Assembly (NCBI GenBank): GCA_964636325.1
Contig: CAZWRV010000105.1
Span: 1 to 21,843, forward strand
DNA length: 21,843 bases
Direction of reading: 5' to 3'
DNA from: CAZWRV01 sp964636325
Lineage (GTDB): Bacteria > Verrucomicrobiota > Lentisphaeria > Victivallales > GWF2-50-93
The notes under the pieces are model-generated. The model saw only the letters and a list, made by a program, of their open reading frames with translations. It did no database searches and was not told the DNA's origin. The position numbers and the translations under genes were made by a program. Shown here piece after piece: positions 1-7,786 of this stretch (positions are counted from its first letter, which is position 1; every line of letters begins with the position of its first letter).

Positions 1-12
1 TCGCCATTTATA

Positions 13-60
13 TTTTCGACAAAAACATTTTCCAAGTATTTTTTTAAGGGACTAAAAGCC
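13..60. repeat. Dispersed repeat copy A, 3' flank of the GntR gene
   Basis: This AT-rich stretch just past the stop codon of the minus-strand regulator gene resembles 20383-20429, which lies at the stop codon of another minus-strand gene. Shared blocks in order are TTTT, GA, AAAAAC, TTTTCCAAGT, TAAGGGA and TTAA/CTAA followed by a G-rich end. The shared location relative to gene ends suggests a mobile or regulatory 3'-flanking element. There is no ORF in it. The window edge cuts its context, so the true boundary on the left is not visible. Confidence 0.55.
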
Positions 61-64
61 GTTC

Positions 65-1147
65 TTAAAATCGGGATTCAGGCTGAAGCATGGCAGGGCT
101 GTAAAGCCTGTGGACCTGGGATTTTTCTCCGGAAGCGATGTACTCCAGCGCATCGGATATCCTCTTCTTCCAGGAGAAAGCGAAGAAGGGCTGCTGCGGT
201 CTTTCGCAGACGCCTTCGTCATAGAAATCCACCGCGATTATTTTTTTCTCCCTGGGATGCGGCTTCTTAAATCTTTCCAGCAGCGCGGCGAAAAACTTAA
301 GGGAATAATATGAATTGACCATGACCCCCTCGTCGTCACCAATCTTGCCGCAAAAATCGTCGAGCAGGCCGGCCTGGAAATCCTCCCCCGTGCAAGCCTG
401 CCTAGTGTCATTGACGGAAATCCCGGCGGCGGAAGCTCCTGCAAGCACGCCGTCCTTCAAGTTTTCGAAGGACGGGCTTGAGTAGACCGTGTGGAAAAGG
501 TTTATGCGACGGCAGCCTGAACGGTGCAGGTATGCGACTGCGCTGGCTCCGGCCAGCCTGTAGTCGGGGATCATGAACGACTCGGATGGAAAACTCTCCC
601 TGTATCCTTCGATATGGACGACCTTCACTCCCAGCTCCTGAAGCTCAGCGAAAAGGTCATCGTTGGTAGGGCGCCGGCAAGTAGCTACGGCAATCAGCCC
701 CCTAGGGCTGATGCTGAACAGCGACTCAAGGTATTTTCTCTCCTTCTCGGGCGACTGCCCGTCCAGGCCGGAATAATATGCGTTGAGCGCATAACCTTTG
801 TTAATAGCCTCTTCCTGGATGAAGTTGTATTTCCAGAAATTGCCCATGCTGCTAAGATATGTCAGATCGGGAATCACCAAGGAGACTATTTTCGGGTTTG
901 CATCCTTTGCTGCATAGGCCATGTAGTCATATTCGGGAAGCTTTGTGATAACGGTTCCATTCCTTCCCTTCCTTTCCAACATCTTGCCCTGCTCGTAGAA
1001 GCGCAGGATCTTCCTCAAAGTCGGACGGGAAGTGCCCAGGCGCACAGCTAGATCCCGCTCGGCCGGAAGCCTGTCGCCTTCACGTATGCCCTTCTTCCTC
1101 AGGAAGTCGAGGAACTTCGCATTCACGTCGCTTGCGGAATTGATCAT
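65..1147 (-). CDS. GntR-family transcriptional regulator with LacI-type sugar-binding domain
   Basis: A 360-aa protein with an N-terminal winged helix-turn-helix of the GntR type (residues about 8-68; the core reads LPAERDLAVRLGTSRPTLRK). Residues about 80-345 resemble the periplasmic-binding-protein-like effector domain of LacI/AraR regulators (KIVSLVIPDLTYL start, an FHTVYSSPSFENLKDG middle, AVDFYDEGV near the end). Such AraR-like hybrids usually repress sugar-use genes and release DNA on binding a sugar. The start ATG at 1145-1147 has AAGGA 6 nt upstream. It is divergent from a large secreted glycosidase-like gene. Two TGGTA/TACCA palindromes in the shared spacer are probable binding sites, one of them 13 nt before its own start, so autoregulation is likely. 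The inducer cannot be read from sequence. Confidence 0.9.
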   Translation of the reverse strand: MINSASDVNAKFLDFLRKKGIREGDRLPAERDLAVRLGTSRPTLRKILRFYEQGKMLERKGRNGTVITKLPEYDYMAYAAKDANPKIVSLVIPDLTYLSSMGNFWKYNFIQEEAINKGYALNAYYSGLDGQSPEKERKYLESLFSISPRGLIAVATCRRPTNDDLFAELQELGVKVVHIEGYRESFPSESFMIPDYRLAGASAVAYLHRSGCRRINLFHTVYSSPSFENLKDGVLAGASAAGISVNDTRQACTGEDFQAGLLDDFCGKIGDDEGVMVNSYYSLKFFAALLERFKKPHPREKKIIAVDFYDEGVCERPQQPFFAFSWKKRISDALEYIASGEKSQVHRLYSPAMLQPESRF

Positions 1148-1160
1148 CTCCGATCCTTAA

Positions 1161-1186
1161 AATATGGTAAATATCTATACCATATT
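1161..1186. promoter_or_regulatory. Candidate GntR operator O1 (autoregulatory)
   Basis: A perfect inverted repeat with 9-nt arms AATATGGTA and TACCATATT separated by 8 nt. It sits just upstream of the regulator's Shine-Dalgarno sequence and overlaps a possible minus-strand -10 element (TATAGA, complement of 1174-1179; weak TTGCGC -35 at 1196-1201, spacer 16). The TGGTA/TACCA half-sites recur in O2. Binding by the adjacent regulator is inference. Confidence 0.65.
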
Positions 1187-1234
1187 ATTTATGAAGCGCA
1201 AATTCTATTTATATTAAATATTTACAATATCAGC

Positions 1235-1262
1235 TTGAACAATTGGTAAATTACCATAATAT
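1235..1262 (+). promoter_or_regulatory. Candidate sigma70-type promoter of the glycosidase-pseudopilin pair
   Basis: TTGAAC (1235-1240) and TAATAT (1257-1262) are separated by 16 nt in an AT-rich context, giving a 5' leader of roughly 40 nt before the ATG at 1312. The spacer holds the O2 palindrome, a classic repressor position. The -10 match is moderate. Confidence 0.5.
1244..1256. promoter_or_regulatory. Candidate GntR operator O2
   Basis: A 13-nt perfect palindrome TGGTAAATTACCA (6-nt arms, 1-nt centre). It matches the general TGGT-N-ACCA form known for FadR/GntR-type operators and shares half-sites with O1. It lies between the proposed -35 and -10, so bound repressor would block RNA polymerase. 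Confidence 0.7.
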
Positions 1263-1311
1263 AGTTCCATGTATTTGATAGGCGCAGCGACTTAAGCGAA
1301 GGAGGTGCAAC

Positions 1312-4300
1312 ATGCTTAACACAGCCGGACAATGCTGCAAAATATTCATCCTCTGCGCACTTTTTTCCGTTGCGGTGACCGCAGACAGTGAAAGCGTCAT
1401 CACGGACAAGGAAAATTCAAAGTGGATTGTCTTCGGCGGCAAGGCCGGGGTTGAAAGCTCAAGCGGGATCAGCATCCGGGACGGCGGCTCCGAAGGGGCG
1501 CTCAAACCGGAAACGAAAGACGGGCTTCCCTGCGCGGCTTCCATCAGGCCGGGAAACGGCAAGACCGGCTTATTCTACATCGTCCTGGAACCGTGGGAAG
1601 ATATCAAGAAATGGCTCGGTGACGGCGTCGAACCGGTCCTCTCCATAAAATATTTCGACGGAGCCCCCGGAAGACTGGTGATCAACTACGACTCGTCGGA
1701 CGAACGGGTGAAGCATCCGCCATATCCCAACGGTGTGTGGAGGCATCCGGATCAGTGCTCGGACGGAATCGAGCTCAAAGGCACGAAAACATGGCAGACG
1801 GCCTCGATAAGGCTGCCCCTCGCATTTTTCACAAAAAGACTCCACGGAGCCGACATACGCCTTGATCCTACAACGGAAGACTTCGCGCTTGCGGAGCTGG
1901 CAGTTTCACGGGGGACGAAGACGGCCGGCGGCGAGCCTGCTGCGGTAAGCCAGGATCTCAACGTCGAAAAGGCCGAGGGGATGACATCCTTCGGAAAAGG
2001 TGCGAGGTTCGCAGGAATTTTCGCCCAGGACGGCGCGGAAGACATCGTGATGGAGGCCGAACTGGCCACCTCCCTCTGCCTGCAGGACGGCCACAGCGCC
2101 GGGGCCGACGCCGGAGCCTCCGGCGGAGCATACATCCACTTCGTCGATTCCGCGGTCTTCAAGTTCACGGTGAAGACTCCAGGGAAATATTTCATGTGGG
2201 AGCGGAGCCTCTTCCCGATCCAAGGCGGCTGGAATCACAACGAGACCCTCGACGGCAGCGAGGAATACAATATAGTTGACCATTCAGGGCCGCCGTCAGG
2301 CTGGAAATGGATGAAGACCCATGAATACGATCTTTACGCTGGCGAGCATACGTTCTCCCTTAGCTACCATGGCGGAGCTAAACTCGACGTCCTGGTCTTT
2401 TCAAGGGACAGCAAGGAGCCGGTCCTCGCCAACCTGAAGTCCTCCTACAATGGGCCGGTTTCCGGCGAGGTAACGACGGTTCCCGTAAGACCCTTCGACG
2501 TCAAGAAATGGGTCGACGCGGAATTCAGGATCGCCGGCGCGGAAAAGACCGAGATATCATTCAGTTCCGACAATGGAGGCACCTGGCAGCCCTTCAACGG
2601 CGCTCTTTCAGACGTGAAAGCGGCGGGAAACGGAGATGATTCCATGAAGTTCAAGCTTAAAATTTCCGGCAAGGAAGGGGCCGCCCCGCCTTTCTTCGCC
2701 GGAGGAGCCGTATCTTTCATCAGCGGCCCGAACAACTTCAAGACCGTCGAAAACGAAAGGCTGAAAGTCCAAGTGGATCCTTACGGCATAAAATCCATCT
2801 TCGACAAGAAGACGGGGCTGGCCGTCTCAAATGCGTCGGAACCGCATGCCGCGGTGGCCGGAATCACCATCAAGAAACCGGGCGCGGCGCCAGTCACAGT
2901 CGAAGACCTATACACAGCGTCGTTCGAGAGCTTCACCTGCGACAACGACAAGGCGAGCCCTGCGGCCGAGCTGATTCACCGCACAGCTTCTGGTATTCTT
3001 CTGAAGACAAATATGAAGCTGCTCGAAAACGGCCAGATCGAATGGCGGCTTGACATCGACAATCCGACCGGATTGGAAGTCGCCGAGATCAGGTTTCCGG
3101 TCATCACCGGACTTCAGCTCGGCGGAAACGCGCAGGACGACTGGATGTTCATGGCGAAGTGCTGGGGGCAGATCTGGCAGAACCCCGGAAAAGGCGGAAG
3201 GCTCAGCTCCTTCTGGGGACCGTCGATGAGATGGGCGGCGATATGGGACGAAAAGGTCGGATTCTACTACGGAATAGAGGACGAAAGGTTCGACGACTGC
3301 GGATTCATATTCGGCGGCGATGCGTCCGGCGGCGCCACGCTCTCGGCTTGCCAGAGGATACTTGTCAGGCCTGAGAGCAAGTGGAAAAGCGCGGTCTACA
3401 GGACGGCCGTCACCTCAGGCGACTGGCACGAAGGCGCGGATATCTACAGGAAATACAACTCTGACCACCTGAAGAAGTGCGACAGCCCGCCGTATGTGAA
3501 ATGGCTCGTCGACACATGGTGCACCCAGGATTCCAACCATACGCCGGACAAGGGGTGGGACGTAATCAGACCCACGGCGCTGAACCTCATGGCGGCGAAC
3601 AGGCAGATGACCGACGGCGCCGATTCCGGATACTGCGGGCTTTATCCTTATCCTTGCCCGGCATGGGGTTCCATCGACGAGTTCAAGCAGAAGCTCGAAG
3701 TCCGCAGGGCGTTCGGCGGGACTTATACGCCATACCACAACTTCCATCTCTGGTCTCCCGGATACGGGCATTACAAGCGCATCGGCTCGTTCCCGAAATC
3801 CAGGCTGCCGGCCAATGTTCCGAAACCGGATGACGAATGGTATTCCAAGGCTGCGACATACTCCTACGACGGAACATATCCGCGCCTGGAGAAGGACTAT
3901 TTTGCACAGCTCGACATGGCCATGCCGTCAAAGGAATGGCGCGACTGGCTCTACTACTGGACCGCCAGCTACCTAGAATGGGGCGCCGACGGGATGTATT
4001 ACGACCAGTTCAACATGATATACGGCAACGGCAGGCTCTACGACGAGTTCCCAACCTACGGCTGCTGGATGCCGGCGACGCTGGAGGTCATTTCAAGAAT
4101 TAAAAAAGATTCGAGGAAGAAAGATCCGTTCTACACGAGTTCTGGCGAAGTGTGCAACGACGCCTACGGGCAATACCTCGATCTGCACATGACCTCAGGC
4201 GTCTTCAACAGGCTCGAATGCTACCGTTTCTGCAATCCTGAGCAGCTCATCATCGATGGCGGCTGGAACGGCGGCCTCGGACCCGCGTTCGGCGGCTGGG

Positions 4301-5868
4301 AGCGCGAAAGGTTCATCTGGCAGGTAGGCGCCCGCTTCGAACAGCTCATAGGCCCTGACGGCGCATACAACCCTCAAAATCCGGAAACCGGCCTCTGGGC
4401 TAGAAAAGTGCTGGCCCTGCGCAGGGCGGTTAAGGGCATCGCATACGACGCTCAATTCATGGACGACAAGGGCATAAGCATGAAGGATGCGTCCGGCAAG
4501 GCGCTCAAGCCGGAATGGACCTATTGCGGCAGCAGCCAGAACGCCCCCTACCGCGGAGTCACCTGCAAGTGGTTCCTCCTTGCGGACGACAAGGAAAAAG
4601 GCGCCCTCCTGAACATCATCAACGCGGTCTCCGACGGCAAGCCTGAATCCAAATGTTCGCAGCTCCGTGGCGCTGTCCTTTCGATAGACACCGGAGCGTT
4701 CAGCCCGGTCAAATCGGCGCTCGCATTCACGCTCGACGGCAGCGTCAGCAGAATCGACGGAAAGCAGGACGGGAACATATACTCATTCGAAATTCCGGCC
4801 TCGGAACTGTCTTCGGTCATCCTCTCGTCAGGCAGGATGAGGCCTGTAGTGGAATGGGATATTGACAGCCAGGCGGCGACGGCCTCAGCCGCCAGGAATC
4901 TGCGGATGAAGATAACAAACCCCAATCCCGAAGACATGGAAGGCAAGGCGGAACTCAGGCTGCCGCAGGGCTTTGCGAAGTCCGCAGCCGCCGAATTCGG
5001 CCCCCTTCCCTTCGGAGAATCAATTGAATTCTCAGTTCCAGTCGCGGTAAAGGAAGACGCTCCGAAAGGCAGGCACGACGTCTGGTGCGACATCAGCACG
5101 AACACAGGCGCCTTCTCCGCCTACCACTTCATCGTCGTCAACGATCCGCTGGTCGCCGATCTCCGCGGAAATCCGGGCAATTATCATCTCTGGCTAAAGA
5201 ATCTGTCGAACGCCCAACAAGCCGGCAAAATATCCTGCGGGGAAACTGACGGCCTGAAAGTTTCATGCCCCGCCAGCTTTAAAGTCCCGGCAGGCGCCGA
5301 AATGTCGATCCCGGTAGAGGTCTCAGGAAACGACAAGCTCAAGGAGATTTCTGAAATAAAGATCCGGGTTAAGACCGACAAGCAGGACGTTGTACTACGC
5401 AGGGGCGTCATGCCCGTATTGCCCAACGGCGACTTCGAGATGGATTCCGCCGGGGACATGAAGCCCGACTGGTGGATGTGCAGGAAGAAAGGCGACGACT
5501 GGAGCTATGAAAGGATGTACCTCGACAAGGACGCCCATTCCGGCTCCCGCTCTCTGCGCCTCGATCCACCCGACAAGGAAAAGGCCGAGGAGTTCATAAC
5601 CGCCTATCCGGTCAATTCCGCGCTGAAGCCCGGCACAAAATACAAGGTCTCGCTCTGGATCAAGTCGGAGTCCAAGGACGGAGTTTTTGCGAGATTCGCA
5701 GGACGGGAGCTCGGCAAAGGCCAGACCGGACCGGAATGGAAGATGTTCTCGGCTGAATTCAAGACCGGACCCGGCACAGAAAGCCTCGCCGGACGGATAC
5801 TCTTCAACTACTCCGACAAGCCCGCATTCTTCGACGACATCGAAGTATGCGAGATTGCAGGCAATTAG
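1312..5868 (+). CDS. Large secreted glycosidase-like multidomain protein
   Basis: A 1518-aa protein with signal peptide (hydrophobic FILCALFSVAVTA, cleavage probably after A24). Residues about 55-215 and 235-365 look like beta-sandwich modules; the second has the EAE start and GGAYIHF core of CBM6/35-like domains. From about 475 (NNFKTVENERLKVQVDPYGI) a beta-rich region leads into a probable TIM barrel (about 725-1050) with W731, an acidic YYDQFN site (D898) and SGEVCND (E946) as candidate catalytic positions. Beta-sandwich domains follow, and residues about 1370-1515 (LPNGDFEMD start, FFDDIEV end) resemble CBM4/9 jelly rolls. The central part recalls DUF6259 proteins common in Lentisphaerota; enzymatic activity is inferred and the substrate unknown. 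The start is set by AAGGAGG at 1299-1305. It is followed after 18 nt by a pseudopilin gene and is likely repressed by the divergent regulator. Confidence 0.85.
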   Translation: MLNTAGQCCKIFILCALFSVAVTADSESVITDKENSKWIVFGGKAGVESSSGISIRDGGSEGALKPETKDGLPCAASIRPGNGKTGLFYIVLEPWEDIKKWLGDGVEPVLSIKYFDGAPGRLVINYDSSDERVKHPPYPNGVWRHPDQCSDGIELKGTKTWQTASIRLPLAFFTKRLHGADIRLDPTTEDFALAELAVSRGTKTAGGEPAAVSQDLNVEKAEGMTSFGKGARFAGIFAQDGAEDIVMEAELATSLCLQDGHSAGADAGASGGAYIHFVDSAVFKFTVKTPGKYFMWERSLFPIQGGWNHNETLDGSEEYNIVDHSGPPSGWKWMKTHEYDLYAGEHTFSLSYHGGAKLDVLVFSRDSKEPVLANLKSSYNGPVSGEVTTVPVRPFDVKKWVDAEFRIAGAEKTEISFSSDNGGTWQPFNGALSDVKAAGNGDDSMKFKLKISGKEGAAPPFFAGGAVSFISGPNNFKTVENERLKVQVDPYGIKSIFDKKTGLAVSNASEPHAAVAGITIKKPGAAPVTVEDLYTASFESFTCDNDKASPAAELIHRTASGILLKTNMKLLENGQIEWRLDIDNPTGLEVAEIRFPVITGLQLGGNAQDDWMFMAKCWGQIWQNPGKGGRLSSFWGPSMRWAAIWDEKVGFYYGIEDERFDDCGFIFGGDASGGATLSACQRILVRPESKWKSAVYRTAVTSGDWHEGADIYRKYNSDHLKKCDSPPYVKWLVDTWCTQDSNHTPDKGWDVIRPTALNLMAANRQMTDGADSGYCGLYPYPCPAWGSIDEFKQKLEVRRAFGGTYTPYHNFHLWSPGYGHYKRIGSFPKSRLPANVPKPDDEWYSKAATYSYDGTYPRLEKDYFAQLDMAMPSKEWRDWLYYWTASYLEWGADGMYYDQFNMIYGNGRLYDEFPTYGCWMPATLEVISRIKKDSRKKDPFYTSSGEVCNDAYGQYLDLHMTSGVFNRLECYRFCNPEQLIIDGGWNGGLGPAFGGWERERFIWQVGARFEQLIGPDGAYNPQNPETGLWARKVLALRRAVKGIAYDAQFMDDKGISMKDASGKALKPEWTYCGSSQNAPYRGVTCKWFLLADDKEKGALLNIINAVSDGKPESKCSQLRGAVLSIDTGAFSPVKSALAFTLDGSVSRIDGKQDGNIYSFEIPASELSSVILSSGRMRPVVEWDIDSQAATASAARNLRMKITNPNPEDMEGKAELRLPQGFAKSAAAEFGPLPFGESIEFSVPVAVKEDAPKGRHDVWCDISTNTGAFSAYHFIVVNDPLVADLRGNPGNYHLWLKNLSNAQQAGKISCGETDGLKVSCPASFKVPAGAEMSIPVEVSGNDKLKEISEIKIRVKTDKQDVVLRRGVMPVLPNGDFEMDSAGDMKPDWWMCRKKGDDWSYERMYLDKDAHSGSRSLRLDPPDKEKAEEFITAYPVNSALKPGTKYKVSLWIKSESKDGVFARFAGRELGKGQTGPEWKMFSAEFKTGPGTESLAGRILFNYSDKPAFFDDIEVCEIAGN

Positions 5869-5886
5869 GACGGAGAGGGGCTGTAA

Positions 5887-6582
5887 ATGAAAAAATTCAC
5901 ACTCATCGAACTGCTCGTGGTTATTGCAATAATCGCGATTCTAGCGTCGCTGCTCCTCCCAGCTCTTCGGAACGCAAAGGCTTTGAGCCACAAGATATCG
6001 TGCCTCAATAATCTTAAGCAGTTTTCAACCATAGCGCACTTCTACGCCGGGGATTACAACGACTATATGCCCTGCGCATTCCGGCGGTCGTCCCGCGGCG
6101 GCCTGGGCTGCTGGATGTCGTATACCGCCATCTACGCCCCTTTGAATCCTCAATACAATAGGACAGGCCTATATTTCTGTTCGGGAAACCAACGATGGTA
6201 TGGCGGCGGAACACCAAGCACCAACTATTCCTGGAACCGTGACATGGGATACTGCGACACAGATACAATCCCTGGCGGAACCCGCTCTCCAAAGACACAG
6301 GAGATCACAACGCCACCGAACAGCTTTGCCCTTATTGTGGATGGCATAAGCACCACTATCCCTCCCGATCCCGGCGCCACAACATGCAATTATAATGCTC
6401 CGGAGACCTCACTTATATGGGAAAATACCGCGGTCTATCAGCTGTTCAACTCGCATAACAGATCTGACAACTTCGGCTTCCTCGACGGGCATGCTGAAAG
6501 CTACAAGAGGGGATCCACAAGCCGTTTCATGTTCACACCAAAAAATAACATCATAGATTCATATCTTGTAGCAAGTGAATGA
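5887..6582 (+). CDS. Pseudopilin-like protein with H-X9-DG motif (1)
   Basis: A 231-aa protein beginning with a class III type IV pilin/type II pseudopilin signal: MKK then FTLIELLVVIAIIAIL, with the conserved Glu+5 and a hydrophobic helix to about residue 26. The residue before the predicted cleavage is Lys rather than the usual Gly. The rest is a secreted domain; near the end H190 is followed by nine residues and DG (200-201), the H-X9-DG signature of Planctomycetes/Lentisphaerota prepilin-like proteins. The start has GGAGAGGGG just upstream and lies 18 nt after the glycosidase-like gene, so the two are almost surely co-transcribed. The role could be a minor pseudopilin or an envelope display protein for the secreted enzyme; neither is proven. 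Confidence 0.88.
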   Translation: MKKFTLIELLVVIAIIAILASLLLPALRNAKALSHKISCLNNLKQFSTIAHFYAGDYNDYMPCAFRRSSRGGLGCWMSYTAIYAPLNPQYNRTGLYFCSGNQRWYGGGTPSTNYSWNRDMGYCDTDTIPGGTRSPKTQEITTPPNSFALIVDGISTTIPPDPGATTCNYNAPETSLIWENTAVYQLFNSHNRSDNFGFLDGHAESYKRGSTSRFMFTPKNNIIDSYLVASE

Positions 6583-6692
6583 CGTCCTCTATAATTAGCC
6601 GCAATTATTCCCCTCTTGCTAGGCTACGCCATCTCTAAATCCTGTAAGCAGTTGACACATCAACCGTAACACCTCTGTCTTTCCTCAAAGAC

Positions 6693-6776
6693 AATCGGTG
6701 TCGGAGTCGGATTTGCTATCGGAATCGAATATATAACTAGAAATCGATCCCGATACCGATTCCGATACCGATTCAG
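6693..6776. repeat. Degenerate CGATNCCGAT inverted repeat
   Basis: The left half is built from TCGG-containing units (AATCGGTGTCGGAGTCGGA, then TATCGGAATCGA) and the right half from their complement (ATCGATCCCGATACCGATTC, then CGATACCGATTCAG). The reverse complement of the right half aligns with the left over about 35 nt with a few mismatches and one gap. Transcribed, it would fold into a long imperfect stem with an AT-rich loop. It could be a decayed palindromic mobile repeat or a terminator-like structure. Confidence 0.6.
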
Positions 6777-6792
6777 AACTTAAGACTGCAGG

Positions 6793-6939
6793 CTAACGCA
6801 GTATAACTTCGGCGTTATTGCCGTCCTTTTCAACCTTCACAACTATGCCGCGGAGGCTGGCCGCCTTCGTGCCGGTGGCGGAGACGCCGGCTATTTCCTG
6901 CAGGCCTGCGCCGGCTAAAAGCCTTTTCAAGTCAAGCAT
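6793..6939 (-). pseudogene. Possible gene remnant (48 codons)
   Basis: An ORF of 48 codons, MLDLKRLLAG through KDGNNAEVILR, with codon use like the window's real genes and a sharp stop. There is no evident ribosome-binding site, and in-frame codons continue upstream of the ATG without clear coding character. I do not recognise the family. It could be the 3' end of a lost gene or a small real protein; the surrounding spacer is non-coding in look, so I favour a remnant. Confidence 0.25.
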
Positions 6940-7252
6940 GGATACAGCAAAAGGGCGTAGTTTGCTGAATCCATACTTCTGACACCACGCAAAATAAAGC
7001 GCGAGACGGAATATGCAACGGCTGGAAGGCGAGATCCCGCAGGCGATTCCGCACCCCTTAAAACAGGTAATTGAAATCTTCCAGTTTCCGGGCTAAAGCA
7101 TTTGAATAATGCAATTCCCGATGTCAATTAATGGGGTTTTCCGCCTGATCTGGCCAGACGTGGCCCAGACGGAAACAAGATCCCTGATAGCTACGCAGTC
7201 TGCATCCGGAGTCTATATATTTTAAAAGACTGGCAAAATTAGGAGCCTGAAA

Positions 7253-7546
7253 ATGGGCAAGAAACTGTATGTCGGAAACTTGAGTTTCGACATGAAGCAG
7301 GCGGAACTCGAGGCATTGTTCTCGCAGGTTGGACGCGTCGAAGAGGCAGTAATCATAATGGATCGCGAGACAAACCGCGGCAAGGGCTTCGGCTTTGTAA
7401 CGATGGCGACCGACGAAGACGCAAAAAAGGCCATTGCGGAATTCGACGGCAAGGACTGCAACGGCAGAGCGCTCAAGGTCAACGAGGCCAGACCTCGCGA
7501 GGAACGCGGCGGCCGTGGCGGTTTTGGCGGCGGCGGAAGACGCTGA
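7253..7546 (+). CDS. Small RRM-type RNA-binding protein
   Basis: A 97-aa protein made of one RNA recognition motif: RNP2 is LYVGNL (residues 5-10) and RNP1 is KGFGFVTM (44-51), with a short Arg/Gly tail (ERGGRGGFGGGGRR). Length and architecture match the glycine-rich Rbp proteins of cyanobacteria and other bacteria, which bind RNA and are often cold- or stress-linked; the role here is inferred. AGGAG lies 9 nt before the ATG. The gene is monocistronic, with its own terminator at 7569-7600. Confidence 0.93.
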   Translation: MGKKLYVGNLSFDMKQAELEALFSQVGRVEEAVIIMDRETNRGKGFGFVTMATDEDAKKAIAEFDGKDCNGRALKVNEARPREERGGRGGFGGGGRR

Positions 7547-7568
7547 ACTCCTGAGATGTTTTCGGCAA

Positions 7569-7600
7569 AGGCGTTTCCCTGGGGAAGCGCCTGCTTTCCT
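7569..7600 (+). terminator. Rho-independent terminator of the RRM gene
   Basis: A stem of AGGCGTTTCC (7569-7578) with GGAAGCGCCT (7583-7592), a CTGG loop and one G-T wobble, followed by the T-rich GCTTTCCTTT. It starts 23 nt after the RRM stop codon. Confidence 0.75.
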
Positions 7601-7662
7601 TTCAAAGAATTTGCAGCCCCGGGTCAGCCTGCAATATAGCGGATGGCTTGGATGGTTGCGTT

Positions 7663-7740
7663 TTATACTCCTTTAGGCTGAAAAATTTACATTTTGATTG
7701 CGGAGATTTTGGGAATTGCTCCGTATCCTGAGAGGCCGAC
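7663..7740. repeat. Dispersed TTATACTCC repeat, copy 1
   Basis: It begins TTATACTCCTTTAG, then TGAAAAATTTA, ATTTTGA and AGATTTTGGG, matching in order the stretch starting at 21762. Similarity fades but continues through a CGT-TCC-GA block to a GGC(C)GAC end. It is continuous with the palindrome at 7698-7786, and the decayed kinase begins where that palindrome ends. No transposase is encoded, so this would be a non-autonomous or structural repeat. Confidence 0.65.
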
Positions 7741-7786
7741 GATACCGAGGTATCGAAGGGTGCGGAGCAAAACCGAAAGACCGCAA
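7698..7786. repeat. 89-nt imperfect palindrome flanking the kinase remnant
   Basis: Nested inverted pairs share one centre region: TTGCGG (7698-7703) with CCGCAA (7781-7786), TTGCTCCG (7716-7723) with CGGAGCAA (7763-7770), and CGATACC (7740-7746) with GGTATCG (7749-7755). The arms between these are partly complementary. The structure would form a long hairpin or cruciform and looks like a palindromic mobile repeat. Confidence 0.7.

Larger units (their letters stand above)
6583..7252. other. 670-nt spacer without a convincing gene
   Basis: This AT-richer stretch separates the carbohydrate module from the RRM gene. It contains a weak ATAATT/AATTAT hairpin right after the pseudopilin stop, a degenerate inverted repeat (6693-6776), a 48-codon minus-strand ORF with GC-rich codon use (6793-6939), and a GCATT/AATGC hairpin near 7098-7112. 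A TATATT box at 7216-7221 could be the -10 of the RRM gene, but I see no good -35. No tRNA or known riboswitch was recognised. Confidence 0.5.

Noticed and set aside
6693..6776. CRISPR-like repeat array
   Set aside because: Units are only about 6-12 nt, degenerate and arranged as an inverted repeat, without uniform spacers or cas genes.
7663..7786. Insertion sequence
   Set aside because: No transposase ORF and no target-site duplication can be seen; it is called a dispersed palindromic repeat instead.
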